Source: Candidatus Fimadaptatus faecigallinarum (GTDB taxonomy: Bacteria; Bacillota; Clostridia; Christensenellales; Aristaeellaceae). From it: a stretch of 64,000 bases of DNA. Shown piece by piece: positions 17,332-26,279 of this stretch (positions are counted from its first letter, which is position 1; each line of letters starts with the position of its first letter). Below the pieces are notes generated by a model. The model was not told the DNA's origin and did not search any database. It saw only the letters and a list, made by a program, of their open reading frames with translations. A program made the translations under genes and the position numbers. The stretch is from the NCBI GenBank assembly GCA_018714445.1, contig DVNK01000039.1:1-64000 (forward strand), written 5' to 3'.

Positions 17332-18141
17332 ATGGCACTTATTCATGTGAACTTCTTTTCCGAGGCGCTGGGCATGTGCGCATCGTGCGACGTAGTGCTG
17401 CCGCAGCGCGCCTCCCGCCAGATAGGCATGGCCGCCGCCACCCGCGGCGACAAACACCCCACACTCTGGCTGCTGCACGGCGCCAGCGATGACCAGACGA
17501 TCTGGCAGCGCCGCACGTCGATAGAGCGCTATGCCGCCGCGCTGGGACTGGCTGTTGTCATGCCGGCGGTGGGACTGTCGTCGTATGCCGACATGGCCCA
17601 CGGCGGCGCATACTATACCTACGTGTCCAAAGAGCTGCCAAAGATAATGCGCTCGATGTTTCCGCTGTCCGACCGGCGCGAGGACAACTTCATCGCCGGA
17701 CTGTCCATGGGCGGCGCTGGCTGCCTGAAGATCGGACTCAACAACCCCGAGAACTACGCCGCAATCGGCTGCTTCTCGGCCGGCGCGCAGAACCGCATCA
17801 AGCCGATGCAGCCCGAACGCGCCGCACGCATGATTATGACATACGGCACCAGCGACTACAAGGCGCTAGAGGGTACGGTCAATGATCCGCTGTACGCCGC
17901 ACGCCGCATACTCGACGAGGGCCGGCCCTGCCCGCGCATATTCCACTCGATTGGCACCGAGGACTTCCTGCTCGACTCGGCCCGCGCCACGCGCGACTTC
18001 TTCACCGCGCTGCCCGGCAATCCGTTCGACTACACGTACGAAGAGCACCCCGGCGCACATACCTGGGAATACTGGGATGAACACATACAGGACTTCCTGA
18101 AGTACCTGGGCCTGGCGCCCGTGACCGGCATACTCAACTGA
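17332..18141 (+). CDS. Esterase of the EstA/FrmB alpha/beta-hydrolase family (copy 2)
   Basis: A 269-residue paralogue of the preceding gene, similar along its length (compare MALIHVNFFSEALGMC with MALLHVDFFSDVLGMC, and IWQRRTSIERYAA in both). The triad is Ser125 in GLSMGG, Asp211 in GTEDFLLD and His243 in GAHTWEYWD. The lid or substrate-side segments differ most (residues 80-100 and 150-175), which suggests different acyl substrates. AGAGGAGG precedes the ATG. The pair arose by tandem duplication. Confidence 0.88.
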   Translation: MALIHVNFFSEALGMCASCDVVLPQRASRQIGMAAATRGDKHPTLWLLHGASDDQTIWQRRTSIERYAAALGLAVVMPAVGLSSYADMAHGGAYYTYVSKELPKIMRSMFPLSDRREDNFIAGLSMGGAGCLKIGLNNPENYAAIGCFSAGAQNRIKPMQPERAARMIMTYGTSDYKALEGTVNDPLYAARRILDEGRPCPRIFHSIGTEDFLLDSARATRDFFTALPGNPFDYTYEEHPGAHTWEYWDEHIQDFLKYLGLAPVTGILN

Positions 18142-18490
18142 GCGCGTTCATGCGGCATGCGGCCGGCGCCGCATGCCGCCGCGCCTGTGGGCCGCGCGCC
18201 GCGATCATACTGAGCGCCGCAGTACCGCAAAGCCGCGCGCCGGCGCTTGATGCGACGCTCCGTGCGCTATGGGCGCGTACCACGCGCAAGCTCGCCCCAC
18301 AATCCGCAAACCACGGCGCGCGTCGTGACCACGGTCACAATCGCGGTCGCGTCTGCAATCGCAACTCCCGGCGCAAACCAGAGCGCGGCTGCAAGCATGG
18401 CTTACCCGGCTCATGATCCCCGTCACGCGCCACGGCCGCAGGCACGTGCCGCCGCTGCCATCACTACGGTCTAAGGCAACGACGGCTGAC

Positions 18491-18834
18491 CACGGCGGTG
18501 GTAGCGTTCATGCCACAGGCTTTGCAGGCTGGTCACGGCGGCAGCGGCGCTCACGCCACAGGCTTTGCAAGCCGGTCACGGCGGCAGCGGCGCTCACGCC
18601 ACAGGCATTTCAGGCCGTCCACGGCGACAGCGTCGCTCATGCCCCAGGCATTTCAGGCCGTCCACGGCGACAGCGCCGCTCACGCCACAAGCAACAGCAG
18701 CCGTCCACGGCGACAGCGTCGCTCATGCCCCAGACATTTCAGGCCGTCCACGGCAGCCGAGCCGCTCACGCCAAATGCTTTGCAGTCCATCCACATCGGC
18801 AGCGCAACTCCTGCCGCAAGCAATACAACCGTCG
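18491..18834. repeat. 43-bp tandem repeat, eight copies
   Basis: CACGG (or a variant) recurs at 18491, 18534, 18577, 18620, 18663, 18706, 18749 and 18792, each 43 bp apart without an indel. From 18577 the variants partly alternate (ACGCCACA and ATGCCCCA types), hinting at an 86-bp higher-order period. It lies between the esterase operon and dnaX; 18142-18490 and 18835-18960 show nothing else. Confidence 0.9.
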
Positions 18835-18986
18835 GCGTCACTGCCATTGTCGGCAGCGCCGCTCCAACCGCAGGCCCACCACTGACTCCCCCCGGTCGAA
18901 ATCGAAGCACCGCCATGTGCAGTTGCCCTGCGCGCGGCAGCGCGTGCCTCAGACCATCAGCTCACCCAAACGGAGGTAACCTTGAG

Positions 18987-20564
18987 ATGTATCAGGCTCT
19001 ATACCGCACCTGGCGGCCCGCACGGTTCGCCGACATAGTAGGACAGGACGCAATAGTGCGCACGCTGCTCAATCAGATACACACCGGGCGCATATCGCAC
19101 GCGTACCTGTTCTGCGGCAGCCGCGGCACCGGTAAGACGTCCACCGCCAAGACGTTCGCGCGCGCGCTCAACTGCCTCGATCCGCAGGACGGCGAACCCT
19201 GCGGCAAATGCGCGGCGTGCCTCGACGAGCAGTCCGGATCGTCCATGGACGTAATCGAGATCGACGCCGCATCCAACAACGGCGTCGATGAGATACGCGA
19301 CCTGCGCGACAAGATAATGTATCCGCCGTCGATAGGCAAGTACCGCGTCTACATCATCGACGAGGTGCACATGCTCAGCGCGGGCGCGTTCAATGCGCTG
19401 CTCAAGACGCTCGAAGAGCCGCCGGCGCACGCCGTGTTCATACTCGCCACCACTGAGCCGCAGCGCCTGCCTGCCACGATACTCTCACGCTGCCAGCGCT
19501 TCGACTTCCACCGCATACGCGCCGAAGTCATAGTGCGCCACATGACCCGCGTGCTTGAGGCCCAGGGCGTGCCCGCCACTCATCAGGCTCTCGAACAGAT
19601 CGCGCTGGCTGCCGAGGGCGGCATGCGCGACGCGCTGAGCATACTCGACATGTGCATCAGCTACGCCGAGGGCGGCATAGATGAGTCCACCGTCAATCAG
19701 GTGCTGGGCTCCAGCGGTCGCGCTTTCATGTTCGAGTTTGCACGCGCGCTGCTGAGCGAGGACGCCGCCGCCGCACTGACGCTGGTCGATCAGCTGATGC
19801 GCGAGGGCCGCGACGTACAGGTGTTCCTGCGCGAGATAATCGCACATATGCGCGCGCTGATGCTGGCCCAGATCGTAGGCGCCGAGACTGCAGAACTGCT
19901 CGAACTCACCCAGGAGGACGCCGCCGCCCTCAGCGAACAGGCCGCATCCACCTCGCCGGAACGCCTCATGGCAATCATGGACATATTCCTCGCCGCCGAA
20001 AAGGACGCCCGCTACGTCAGCCATGGCCGCGTGCTGCTCGAGATGGCCGTCACGCGCGCGTGCCGGCGCGGCAAGGTCGAGGACGTCAGCGCGCTGCTGG
20101 CACGGCTGGATCAGCTCGAACGCCAGATAGCCTCCGGCGTCGCCGCGCCAGCCCGCCACGCCACGCCCAACGCCCCCAGGTCCAAGCCCGCGCCCGCCGC
20201 ACCCAAACCCGCGCCGGTCGACGGCGACGACGCCGCCCGCTACAAGGCCGCGCTTGATCGCGTGAAAAAGAGCGCCATCGACATATTCGCAATCGCGCGG
20301 CGCGGCGAATTCCGACAGGTGCACGGCGACGAGGTCGTCGTAGAGTTCGACGCGGGTTCGGCCGCAATGGCCCGGATAATGGAGATGCCCAACAACATGG
20401 AGCGCATGAACTCGATACTGAGCGAGTGCTTTGGGCGCGCGGTGCGCTACCGCCCCACGGTGCAGTCCGCCGAACAGGCCGCCAACAAGGCCGGCGACCT
20501 CGGCCCAATCTATGAAGCGTTCGGCCGCGAGAACGTGCAGGTCATTGACGAGAACCCCGAATGA
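18987..20564 (+). CDS. dnaX: DNA polymerase III subunit gamma/tau
   Basis: DnaX is the ATPase of the clamp loader. The 525-residue product has Walker A GSRGTGKT (residues 44-51), four zinc-ligand cysteines (63, 72, 75, 78), Walker B DEVHMLS, the SRC-type arginine-finger LSRCQRF and the AAA lid. An Ala/Pro linker (about residues 385-415) leads to a tau-like C-terminal domain. The ATG at 18987 has CGGAGG upstream; the open frame continues back to 18498 only because the 43-bp array lacks stops. recR and ybaB, often next to dnaX, are not here. Confidence 0.96.
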   Translation: MYQALYRTWRPARFADIVGQDAIVRTLLNQIHTGRISHAYLFCGSRGTGKTSTAKTFARALNCLDPQDGEPCGKCAACLDEQSGSSMDVIEIDAASNNGVDEIRDLRDKIMYPPSIGKYRVYIIDEVHMLSAGAFNALLKTLEEPPAHAVFILATTEPQRLPATILSRCQRFDFHRIRAEVIVRHMTRVLEAQGVPATHQALEQIALAAEGGMRDALSILDMCISYAEGGIDESTVNQVLGSSGRAFMFEFARALLSEDAAAALTLVDQLMREGRDVQVFLREIIAHMRALMLAQIVGAETAELLELTQEDAAALSEQAASTSPERLMAIMDIFLAAEKDARYVSHGRVLLEMAVTRACRRGKVEDVSALLARLDQLERQIASGVAAPARHATPNAPRSKPAPAAPKPAPVDGDDAARYKAALDRVKKSAIDIFAIARRGEFRQVHGDEVVVEFDAGSAAMARIMEMPNNMERMNSILSECFGRAVRYRPTVQSAEQAANKAGDLGPIYEAFGRENVQVIDENPE

Positions 20565-20603
20565 GCGGCGTCATGAAAGGTCCAATGCGCGACTTTTTAG
20601 CGG

Positions 20604-20860
20604 AGGCATGCCGCTGATTCAAGTGCATGCTGCTTCAAGGGAATGCCGCTGCTTCAATGGCATGCCGCCGCTTCAAGGGCATGCCGCCGCTTCAAGGGCA
20701 TGCTGCCGCTTTAAGGGCATGCCGCCGCTTCAAGGGCATGCTACTGCTTCAAGGGCATGTCGATGCTTCGAAGACATGCCGCTAATTCAAGGGCATGCCC
20801 GCTAATTCAAGGACATGCAGCTGCTTCAATGGCATGCAGCTACTTCAAGGGCATACAGCC
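20604..20860. repeat. 19-bp tandem repeat, about 13-14 copies
   Basis: The unit is close to GGCATGCCGCCGCTTCAAG, with CATG recurring every 19 bp from 20607 to 20852 (one 3-base deletion near 20642 and one 1-base insertion near 20814). Many copies contain the palindrome GGCATGCC. The array starts 40 bp after the dnaX stop and abuts the terminator shared with the convergent LdcA gene. Confidence 0.9.
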
Positions 20861-20862
20861 AC

Positions 20863-20911
20863 TATAAAACAGCGGTCAGCGCAAGCCAATGCGCCAACCG
20901 CTGTTTTATTT
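20863..20911. terminator. Bidirectional terminator between dnaX and the LdcA gene
   Basis: An 11-bp stem, AAAACAGCGGT with ACCGCTGTTTT, gives an A/T tract at each end, so it can stop transcripts from both convergent genes. Confidence 0.8.
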
Positions 20912-20935
20912 ATATGCTACTTACGATATATCCCG

Positions 20936-21868
20936 TCAGACCAGCGCGCTCTCCAGCGCCGTCAGCCGGCACTCGGTGGCGTTCAGCTCATACTCTATGC
21001 CCAGCGGCAGCGTCAGCTTGTGCGGACCATGGCCCGCGCACAGCCCGCTCATCACCGGCTTGCCGCACGGCAGCACCAGATCGCGGATTATCTCGTCCAG
21101 CGTAAAGCTGAAGCCCTCGTATTCCATGGGGCAGTTGGTGAAGTCGCCAAATACTATGCCCGCGCACTCGTCCAGCTTGCCCGCCAGCCGCAGGTGGTTC
21201 AGCATGCCGTCCAGCCGATAGGTCTTTTCACCTATGTCCTCCAGCAGCAGTATGCGATCCCGGCAGTCGATCTCGTAGGGCGTGCCCAGCGTCTGCGTGA
21301 CGAGCGACAGGTTGCCGCCGACCAGCTGGCCCCGCACCACGCCCGGATTGAGGCAGGTGCGCTTTTGGCAGGCGCAGTTGCGCAGTTCGCCCAGCGGTTC
21401 AGTGCTGCTCACGGCCTCCAGGAAGCGCGCGCGCGAATACTCGTCAAAGCCGTTAATCATGCACGAGGATGGCATCGGCCCATGGAACGTGACCAGGTCC
21501 GAGTACTTGCCGTAAGCTATCAGCAGCGCGGTTATGTCGCTGTAACCCAACAGCAGCTTGGGATGCCGGCGCGCCGCGTCGTAATCGAGCCGGTCGAGTA
21601 TGCGCGGCGTGCCATAGCCGCCCCGCGTGCAGATTATCGCGTCCACCTCGTCGTCCAGGAACATATCGTTCAGATCGCGCGCGCGCAGCTCGTCAGTGCC
21701 CGACAGATAGCCATAGCGCGCGCCCGCGCTCGCGCCAACCTTGACGCGGTAGCCCAACTCCTCCAGCAGCTTCACCGAACGCTCCAGGCCATCTTCGGTG
21801 CGTATCGCGCCCGACGGCCCCACCAGTCCTACCACCTGACCCGGCTTCAACGCCTTGGGCTTTTGCAT
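20936..21868 (-). CDS. ldcA: LD-carboxypeptidase (peptidase family S66, LdcA/MccF-like)
   Basis: S66 enzymes cleave the L,D bond releasing terminal D-Ala from muropeptide tetrapeptides during cell-wall recycling; MccF relatives inactivate microcin C. The 310-residue product shows the nucleophile Ser in GYSDIT, the Glu of the triad in LLLEDIGEKTYR and the His in GLCAGHGPHKLTLP. The start MQKPKALKPGQVVGLVGPSGA is typical, with AGGAAGGGG upstream. It has no signal peptide, so it acts in the cytosol. The downstream position of dppA, an M20 enzyme and alr points to D-amino-acid and peptide recycling. Confidence 0.9.
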   Translation of the reverse strand: MQKPKALKPGQVVGLVGPSGAIRTEDGLERSVKLLEELGYRVKVGASAGARYGYLSGTDELRARDLNDMFLDDEVDAIICTRGGYGTPRILDRLDYDAARRHPKLLLGYSDITALLIAYGKYSDLVTFHGPMPSSCMINGFDEYSRARFLEAVSSTEPLGELRNCACQKRTCLNPGVVRGQLVGGNLSLVTQTLGTPYEIDCRDRILLLEDIGEKTYRLDGMLNHLRLAGKLDECAGIVFGDFTNCPMEYEGFSFTLDEIIRDLVLPCGKPVMSGLCAGHGPHKLTLPLGIEYELNATECRLTALESALV

Positions 21869-21993
21869 AGGTATCGACCCCTTCCTTTGCCGCAGCGCAG
21901 GCGCTTCAATGCATCCGCCCGCGCTGCTGATTAGGCATTATCATATACGACCGGCACGCAAGCGCGCCTCATGTCATCTGGTTCCCCGGCATA

Positions 21994-22791
21994 TCACAGC
22001 ACGTAGAACAGCGTGCGCAGCACTTCAAACCAGTCGTGCGCGCTGAAGCTGACCGTGTATACGCCGTGCTTGCTCACGCCCGGATAGAAGCTGGCGCGAT
22101 ATGCCATGGCATGTTCCTTGAAGTTCAGCTCGACGTTGAACGAATCGGGCAGCGGCAGCTTCAAGCGGCTTATGTCCTTATCGAGCGCGCGCTCTGCGGC
22201 CTCCTGTATGCGGCGCTGAGCCAGTGCGGGGTTGATCGACGCGCTGGCGCCACCCAGTCCCCGGCTGACCGCCACGGTCTCCATGCCCGGATTGACCTGC
22301 TCGGCCCACGCGCACAGCGCCTCGTCGCCGGTCACCAGTAACGACGGCACGCCCAGATACGACGCGCTGAGCATGTTCAGGTACAGTTCGCTGGCCTTGA
22401 CGCCGTTTATCAGCACATAGTTGTTTTGCAGATTCATAGTATGCGACAGCGGATTGCCATCCGAGCCCGCGCCCGAGTGATATCCGGTATAAAACGCGCC
22501 GGCAAAGCTCTCGTCCAGACCCGCCATCATCACATATGGATTGCGCGCCCAGCCGCGCAGTATCGACGCCTGTTCGGGCAATTCGGCCGGATCGATGTTG
22601 CGGGCGCTGTCGTGGGCGTCCTTGACGAGTATCTCATCCACGCCGGCTTCGAGCGCGCCCCGGCATGCCGCGGCGACCTCGCGCGACATCTGCCTGCGGA
22701 AATACACGCTATCGGCAGCGCTCAGCTCGGTCTCGGACCAGGCGGCTATGCCCGCCGTACCCTCTATGTCCGCGCTTATGAATATCTTCAT
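21994..22791 (-). CDS. dppA: D-aminopeptidase DppA (peptidase family M55)
   Basis: DppA is a zinc enzyme that releases N-terminal D-amino acids, for example from D-Ala-D-Ala. The 265-residue product begins MKIFISADIEGTAGI, whose Asp and Glu are metal ligands; further family residues lie in VKDAHDSARNI, FYTGYHSGAG and LLVTGDEAL. An AGGAGGAG site sits 5 nt before the ATG at 22791; the longer open frame runs back into the 130-bp repeat and is rejected. The gene probably shares a function with the neighbouring ldcA, M20 and alr genes. Confidence 0.93.
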   Translation of the reverse strand: MKIFISADIEGTAGIAAWSETELSAADSVYFRRQMSREVAAACRGALEAGVDEILVKDAHDSARNIDPAELPEQASILRGWARNPYVMMAGLDESFAGAFYTGYHSGAGSDGNPLSHTMNLQNNYVLINGVKASELYLNMLSASYLGVPSLLVTGDEALCAWAEQVNPGMETVAVSRGLGGASASINPALAQRRIQEAAERALDKDISRLKLPLPDSFNVELNFKEHAMAYRASFYPGVSKHGVYTVSFSAHDWFEVLRTLFYVL

Positions 22792-22896
22792 CTGGTCTCC
22801 TCCTGTGTGTTGGATTTGTATATCTTGCCACTGTGTAGGGCCGGCTATGCGCCGCAGGCCATGGCCGCTGTGCGCCATGATGCGCGCTGCACGCGC

Positions 22897-23360
22897 CTGC
22901 GTTTGTCCACAGCTCTCGCACACTGGCAGCGCGCTTTGTGCCCTGACGGTACGCGAGGACTTCGGATTTGTCCACAACTTGCAGGTTTTTTTTTGCGGTG
23001 CGCGCCTTCCATTGCATTCGAACCAGCGCCGCGTTTGGCCACAGCTTACACGTACCGGCGGCCATTGCGCGCCTGACGCCATTCGCCCATGATGGGACTA
23101 TCCACAGCTTGCAGGTCTTTTTTGCGGATTGTGCCATCTATTCCAATCGAGCAACACCGCATTTATCCACAACCTGCACGTACCCGCGGCCATTGCGTGC
23201 ACGGCGCCATTCGCCCATGCTTGGACTATCCACAACTTGCAGGTCTATTTTGCGGCTCGCGCCCTCTATTGCATTCGAGAAGCAACGCATTTGTCCACAG
23301 CTTGTACGTACCGGCGGCACATTGCGCGCCTGACGCCATTCGCCCGTGCACGACCTATCT
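22897..23360. repeat. About 130-bp tandem repeat (dimeric 65-bp period) with seven DnaA-box-like sites
   Basis: Three units begin near 22971, 23101 and 23229, with partial copies on both sides. Each unit has two half-units that start with a 9-mer resembling the DnaA box TTATCCACA: TTGTCCACA at 22903, 22968 and 23291; TTGGCCACA at 23035; CTATCCACA at 23098 and 23226; and an exact TTATCCACA at 23163. Spacings are 65, 67, 63, 65, 63 and 65 bp. Most boxes are followed by ACTTGCAGG or GCTTGTACG. The array fills the 616-bp gap upstream of dppA. All boxes point the same way. Confidence 0.85.
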
Positions 23361-23407
23361 ACGGCGCATGAGCCTCAACGACGCGCCCATGACCTGCCGT
23401 CCTCCGT

Positions 23408-24604
23408 TCACTCGGCGTCGTTCAGGTAATCCAGCACCAGCCGCGCCTGCAGCTCCGCGCCCAACGGCAATACGCGCTCGTCTATGTCCATCTCGCTGGT
23501 GTGTATCGGCGGCCATGTCGGCGCGCTCTGCGCGTCCGGAGCCATGCCAATGTGATAGAACGCGCCCGGCACGGCGTTGCAGAAGTATGAGAAATCCTCT
23601 ACGCCCAGCGATGGCGCCGGCTTCATGTGCACATGCTCCGCGCCCAGCGCCGCGCGCAATACCTTCAGCGTACGATCCACCGCCGCGTCGTCGTTGATCA
23701 GCGCGCAGTAACTCGGATGAAGCACGCATTCGGCCTCGCCGCCCAGCGCCCGCGCCAACCCCTCGCTGAGCGTGCACAGCTCCTGTTTGAGCCGCTCGCG
23801 CGTATCGGGGTCAATCGTGCGCAGCGTGCCCTCCATGTGCACCTCGTCGCAAATTATGTTGGGCGCGCTGCCGCCCGATATCTGACCTATCGACAACACT
23901 GCGCTGTCCAGCGGCGACGTGCGCCGGCTGACCAGCTGCTGCAGCGCCGTTATCAGCTGCGCCGCTATCGCTATCGCGTCCGAGCCCAGATGCGGCGATG
24001 CACCGTGCGCCTTGCGGCCGCGCACGGTTATCTCAACGTCGTCGCTCGCTCCATTGAGCGCGCCATAGCGCGTCTCCACATCGCCCACCGGCATATAGGA
24101 CATTACATGCAGCCCCAGCACATAGTCCACATGCGGGTTCTCCATGCAGCCCAGTTCTATCATGCGCTCCGCGCCGCCGACGGTCTCCTCGGCCGGCTGG
24201 AACAGCAGCTTGACGTTGCCGCGCAGTTGCGCGCGCATGTCGTTTAGCAGCTTTGCCGCGCCCAGCAATATCGTCGTATGCGCGTCGTGGCCGCACGCGT
24301 GCATGCAGCCCGGATTGCGCGAGCCATACTCGCGGCCCGGCGCCTCGTCAAGCGGCAGCGCGTCGATGTCGGCGCGCAGTCCCACCGTGCGGCCCGGCAT
24401 GCCGCCGCGTATCAGCCCCACCACCGCCGTATAGTTCGGATATTCGATGTGCTCTATGCCCAGCGCGTCCAGTTCTTCGATTATGAGCTTCTGGGTCTGG
24501 AACTCCTGCTCGCCCAGTTCGGGGTACATGTGTATGCGCCGTCTGAGCGCGCTCAGATGTGAACTCAATGCCTGCGCTCTTGCGCGAAGTTCGTCGTCGA
24601 TCAT
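23408..24604 (-). CDS. M20 family amidohydrolase (IAA-amino-acid/hippurate/N-acyl amino acid hydrolase type)
   Basis: The 398-residue cytoplasmic metalloenzyme belongs to the M20D group. Landmarks are RRRIHMYPELGEQEFQTQ at the N terminus, VGLRADIDALP, the metal-ligand segment CMHACGHDAHTT, the catalytic Glu pair in FQPAEE, a small lid domain for dimerisation (about residues 185-295) and the C-terminal ligand region GVEDFSYF. These enzymes remove acyl groups from N-acyl amino acids or, as in N-acetyldiaminopimelate deacetylase, from lysine-pathway intermediates. The ATG at 24604 has GGGAGGG upstream. It is near dppA and alr. Confidence 0.9.
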   Translation of the reverse strand: MIDDELRARAQALSSHLSALRRRIHMYPELGEQEFQTQKLIIEELDALGIEHIEYPNYTAVVGLIRGGMPGRTVGLRADIDALPLDEAPGREYGSRNPGCMHACGHDAHTTILLGAAKLLNDMRAQLRGNVKLLFQPAEETVGGAERMIELGCMENPHVDYVLGLHVMSYMPVGDVETRYGALNGASDDVEITVRGRKAHGASPHLGSDAIAIAAQLITALQQLVSRRTSPLDSAVLSIGQISGGSAPNIICDEVHMEGTLRTIDPDTRERLKQELCTLSEGLARALGGEAECVLHPSYCALINDDAAVDRTLKVLRAALGAEHVHMKPAPSLGVEDFSYFCNAVPGAFYHIGMAPDAQSAPTWPPIHTSEMDIDERVLPLGAELQARLVLDYLNDAE

Positions 24605-24749
24605 GTTAATACCCTCCCATTGCCGTTGCCGGCATTTGTGTTTGCTATTTGCAATATTCAGCGCGGCCCCGTACCGCCGCGCATGACCGCGCGACGCCGG
24701 CACATGGCGCCGTTTGCAGCGCCTAATGCCATTGTGGCAAACCGGTTTT

Positions 24750-25907
24750 TCAGCCCTCCGGCCCGCCGCGCCGCGCCATGTAGTCCAGCACCTCCACGAC
24801 CTCGCCGCCGCGCAGATACAGACGCGGCACGCGCGCCGTGATTCGCGCTATCGCCTCGTTGCGGTTGGTGTCGGCCCAGTCGGCATATTCCATAATGGGT
24901 ATCTCGCGCCCTCCAAACAGCGTAACCACATCGCCCACCGCCGCGCCCGGTATGTCCGTCACATCCGCCATAAGCTGGTCCATGCACGCCAGCCCTGCCA
25001 GCGGCGCGCGTTGACCGCGTATGCTCAGCTGCGCGCCGTACTTGCTCGCCGCGCGCGCATATCCGTCGCCGTAGCCCGCGCACACCGTGGCCAGCACCGT
25101 GGGCCGCTGCGCCCGGAACAGATAGTCATAGCCCGCGCCCTCGCCCGGCTCCAGATGGCTCAGATGCGTCACGCGCGCCTTGAGCGCAGCTATGACCGGC
25201 TCGGCGGTTATCGGATCCGTGTAGCGCGCCGGCCACACGCCGTACAAAAACGCCCCCACACGCACCATGTCCAGCTGATGCTCCGGATAGCGCACCATGC
25301 CTATGCTGTCGTCTATGTGGAAGTAGCGCGGCGTTATGCCCTGCGCGCGCAGGTATGCCCGCGCCGTGTCAAAGCGCTCGAGCTGACGCTCGTCCTCCTC
25401 GCGGTTGACCAGCGCCAGGTGCGAATAAATGCCCTCCAGCCTCAGTCCCGGCTGTTTCAACACCCCAGCCAGCTCCGCCAGCGCATTCTCGCGGCAGTCA
25501 AAGCCCAGCCGGTGAAAGCCCGTGTCGATCTTGGCGTGCACGCGCAGGCCGCAATTCGCCGCGGCGCACACCTGCTCGCGCGTCCACACCGTGCACACCA
25601 GGTTCAGTGCGGCCGCCTCGCCCATGCGCCTGATCGGCGTGTCGCCCAGTATCATTATCTGCGCATCCGGCAGCGCCGCGCGCAACGCCCGCGCCTCGCT
25701 CAGACACGCTACCGCCAGCATGTCCACGCCCATCGCCCACAGCGCCCGCGCCACCGGTATCGCACCAAGCCCATACGCGTCCGACTTGACCACCGCCGTC
25801 AGCGCGCAGTTCGGTCCGATTATGCTGCGGCACTTGCGCACGTTGCGCTCCAGCGCGTCCAGATCGACCTCCAGCCATGTCCTGTCCATATATGCCCGCG
25901 CGTCCAT
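24750..25907 (-). CDS. alr: Alanine racemase
   Basis: This PLP enzyme makes D-alanine for peptidoglycan. The 385-residue product has the PLP lysine Lys41 in AVVKSDAYGLG, the KIDTGFHRLGF segment, the catalytic tyrosine region CAGYGDGYARA and the C-terminal CMDQLMADVT. I choose the ATG at 25907, with GGGGAGG 6 nt upstream; the longer frame from 25973 adds a stretch absent from the family. It lies 145 bp upstream of the M20 gene. The 232 bp upstream to the next promoter contain nothing evident. Confidence 0.95.
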   Translation of the reverse strand: MDARAYMDRTWLEVDLDALERNVRKCRSIIGPNCALTAVVKSDAYGLGAIPVARALWAMGVDMLAVACLSEARALRAALPDAQIMILGDTPIRRMGEAAALNLVCTVWTREQVCAAANCGLRVHAKIDTGFHRLGFDCRENALAELAGVLKQPGLRLEGIYSHLALVNREEDERQLERFDTARAYLRAQGITPRYFHIDDSIGMVRYPEHQLDMVRVGAFLYGVWPARYTDPITAEPVIAALKARVTHLSHLEPGEGAGYDYLFRAQRPTVLATVCAGYGDGYARAASKYGAQLSIRGQRAPLAGLACMDQLMADVTDIPGAAVGDVVTLFGGREIPIMEYADWADTNRNEAIARITARVPRLYLRGGEVVEVLDYMARRGGPEG

Positions 25908-26139
25908 ATAAAGCCTCCCCTGCAGCTTTATGCCATCCGTGGCTATGATAAACCGCTCAGGCCGTTTTGTCAATGCCGCAACATGCCCGTGTGGCCCTGC
26001 ATGACTGCCTGCGCCTGCCGGTCGCCGCGCCGATAAGACCTGGTGCAGCCGCCTGCGCCACAGCTCGCGGCGCGCACGGCTGACATTTCAAGAATTCGCA
26101 ATAAACAAGTTAAGTAGTTTATAAGTGATTTGGCCCGGA

Positions 26140-26169
26140 TTGACATTTCTTGCGGGTTTGAGCTATAAT
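26140..26169 (+). promoter_or_regulatory. Consensus sigma-A promoter for the GGDEF/EAL-like gene
   Basis: Perfect TTGACA (26140-26145), 18 bp spacer, perfect TATAAT (26164-26169). The leader is about 105 nt, with a CAGGAGG site before the ATG at 26280. Confidence 0.85.
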
Positions 26170-26279
26170 TTAGGCAATGGATTTAGATTTATTTGTGTTC
26201 GTCTTTGCATATTTTTTGCGCATTTGGCAGCTTTGACGCATTTGCGCGCTTATTACATGTCGCTCAGGAGGACTCGCGC

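Noticed and set aside
18498-18986. N-terminal extension of DnaX
   Set aside because: The frame is open only through the 43-bp array. The ATG at 18987 has a ribosome site and gives the conserved N terminus.
21994-23082. Longer DppA starting at 23082
   Set aside because: The added 97 codons lie in the tandem repeat and precede the conserved MKIFISADIEG start, which has AGGAGG.
22897-23360. Chromosomal replication origin
   Set aside because: The box array is suggestive, but there is no dnaA, dnaN, recF, rpmH or gyrase gene and no clear A+T-rich unwinding region next to it. I report it as a DnaA-box-like array only.
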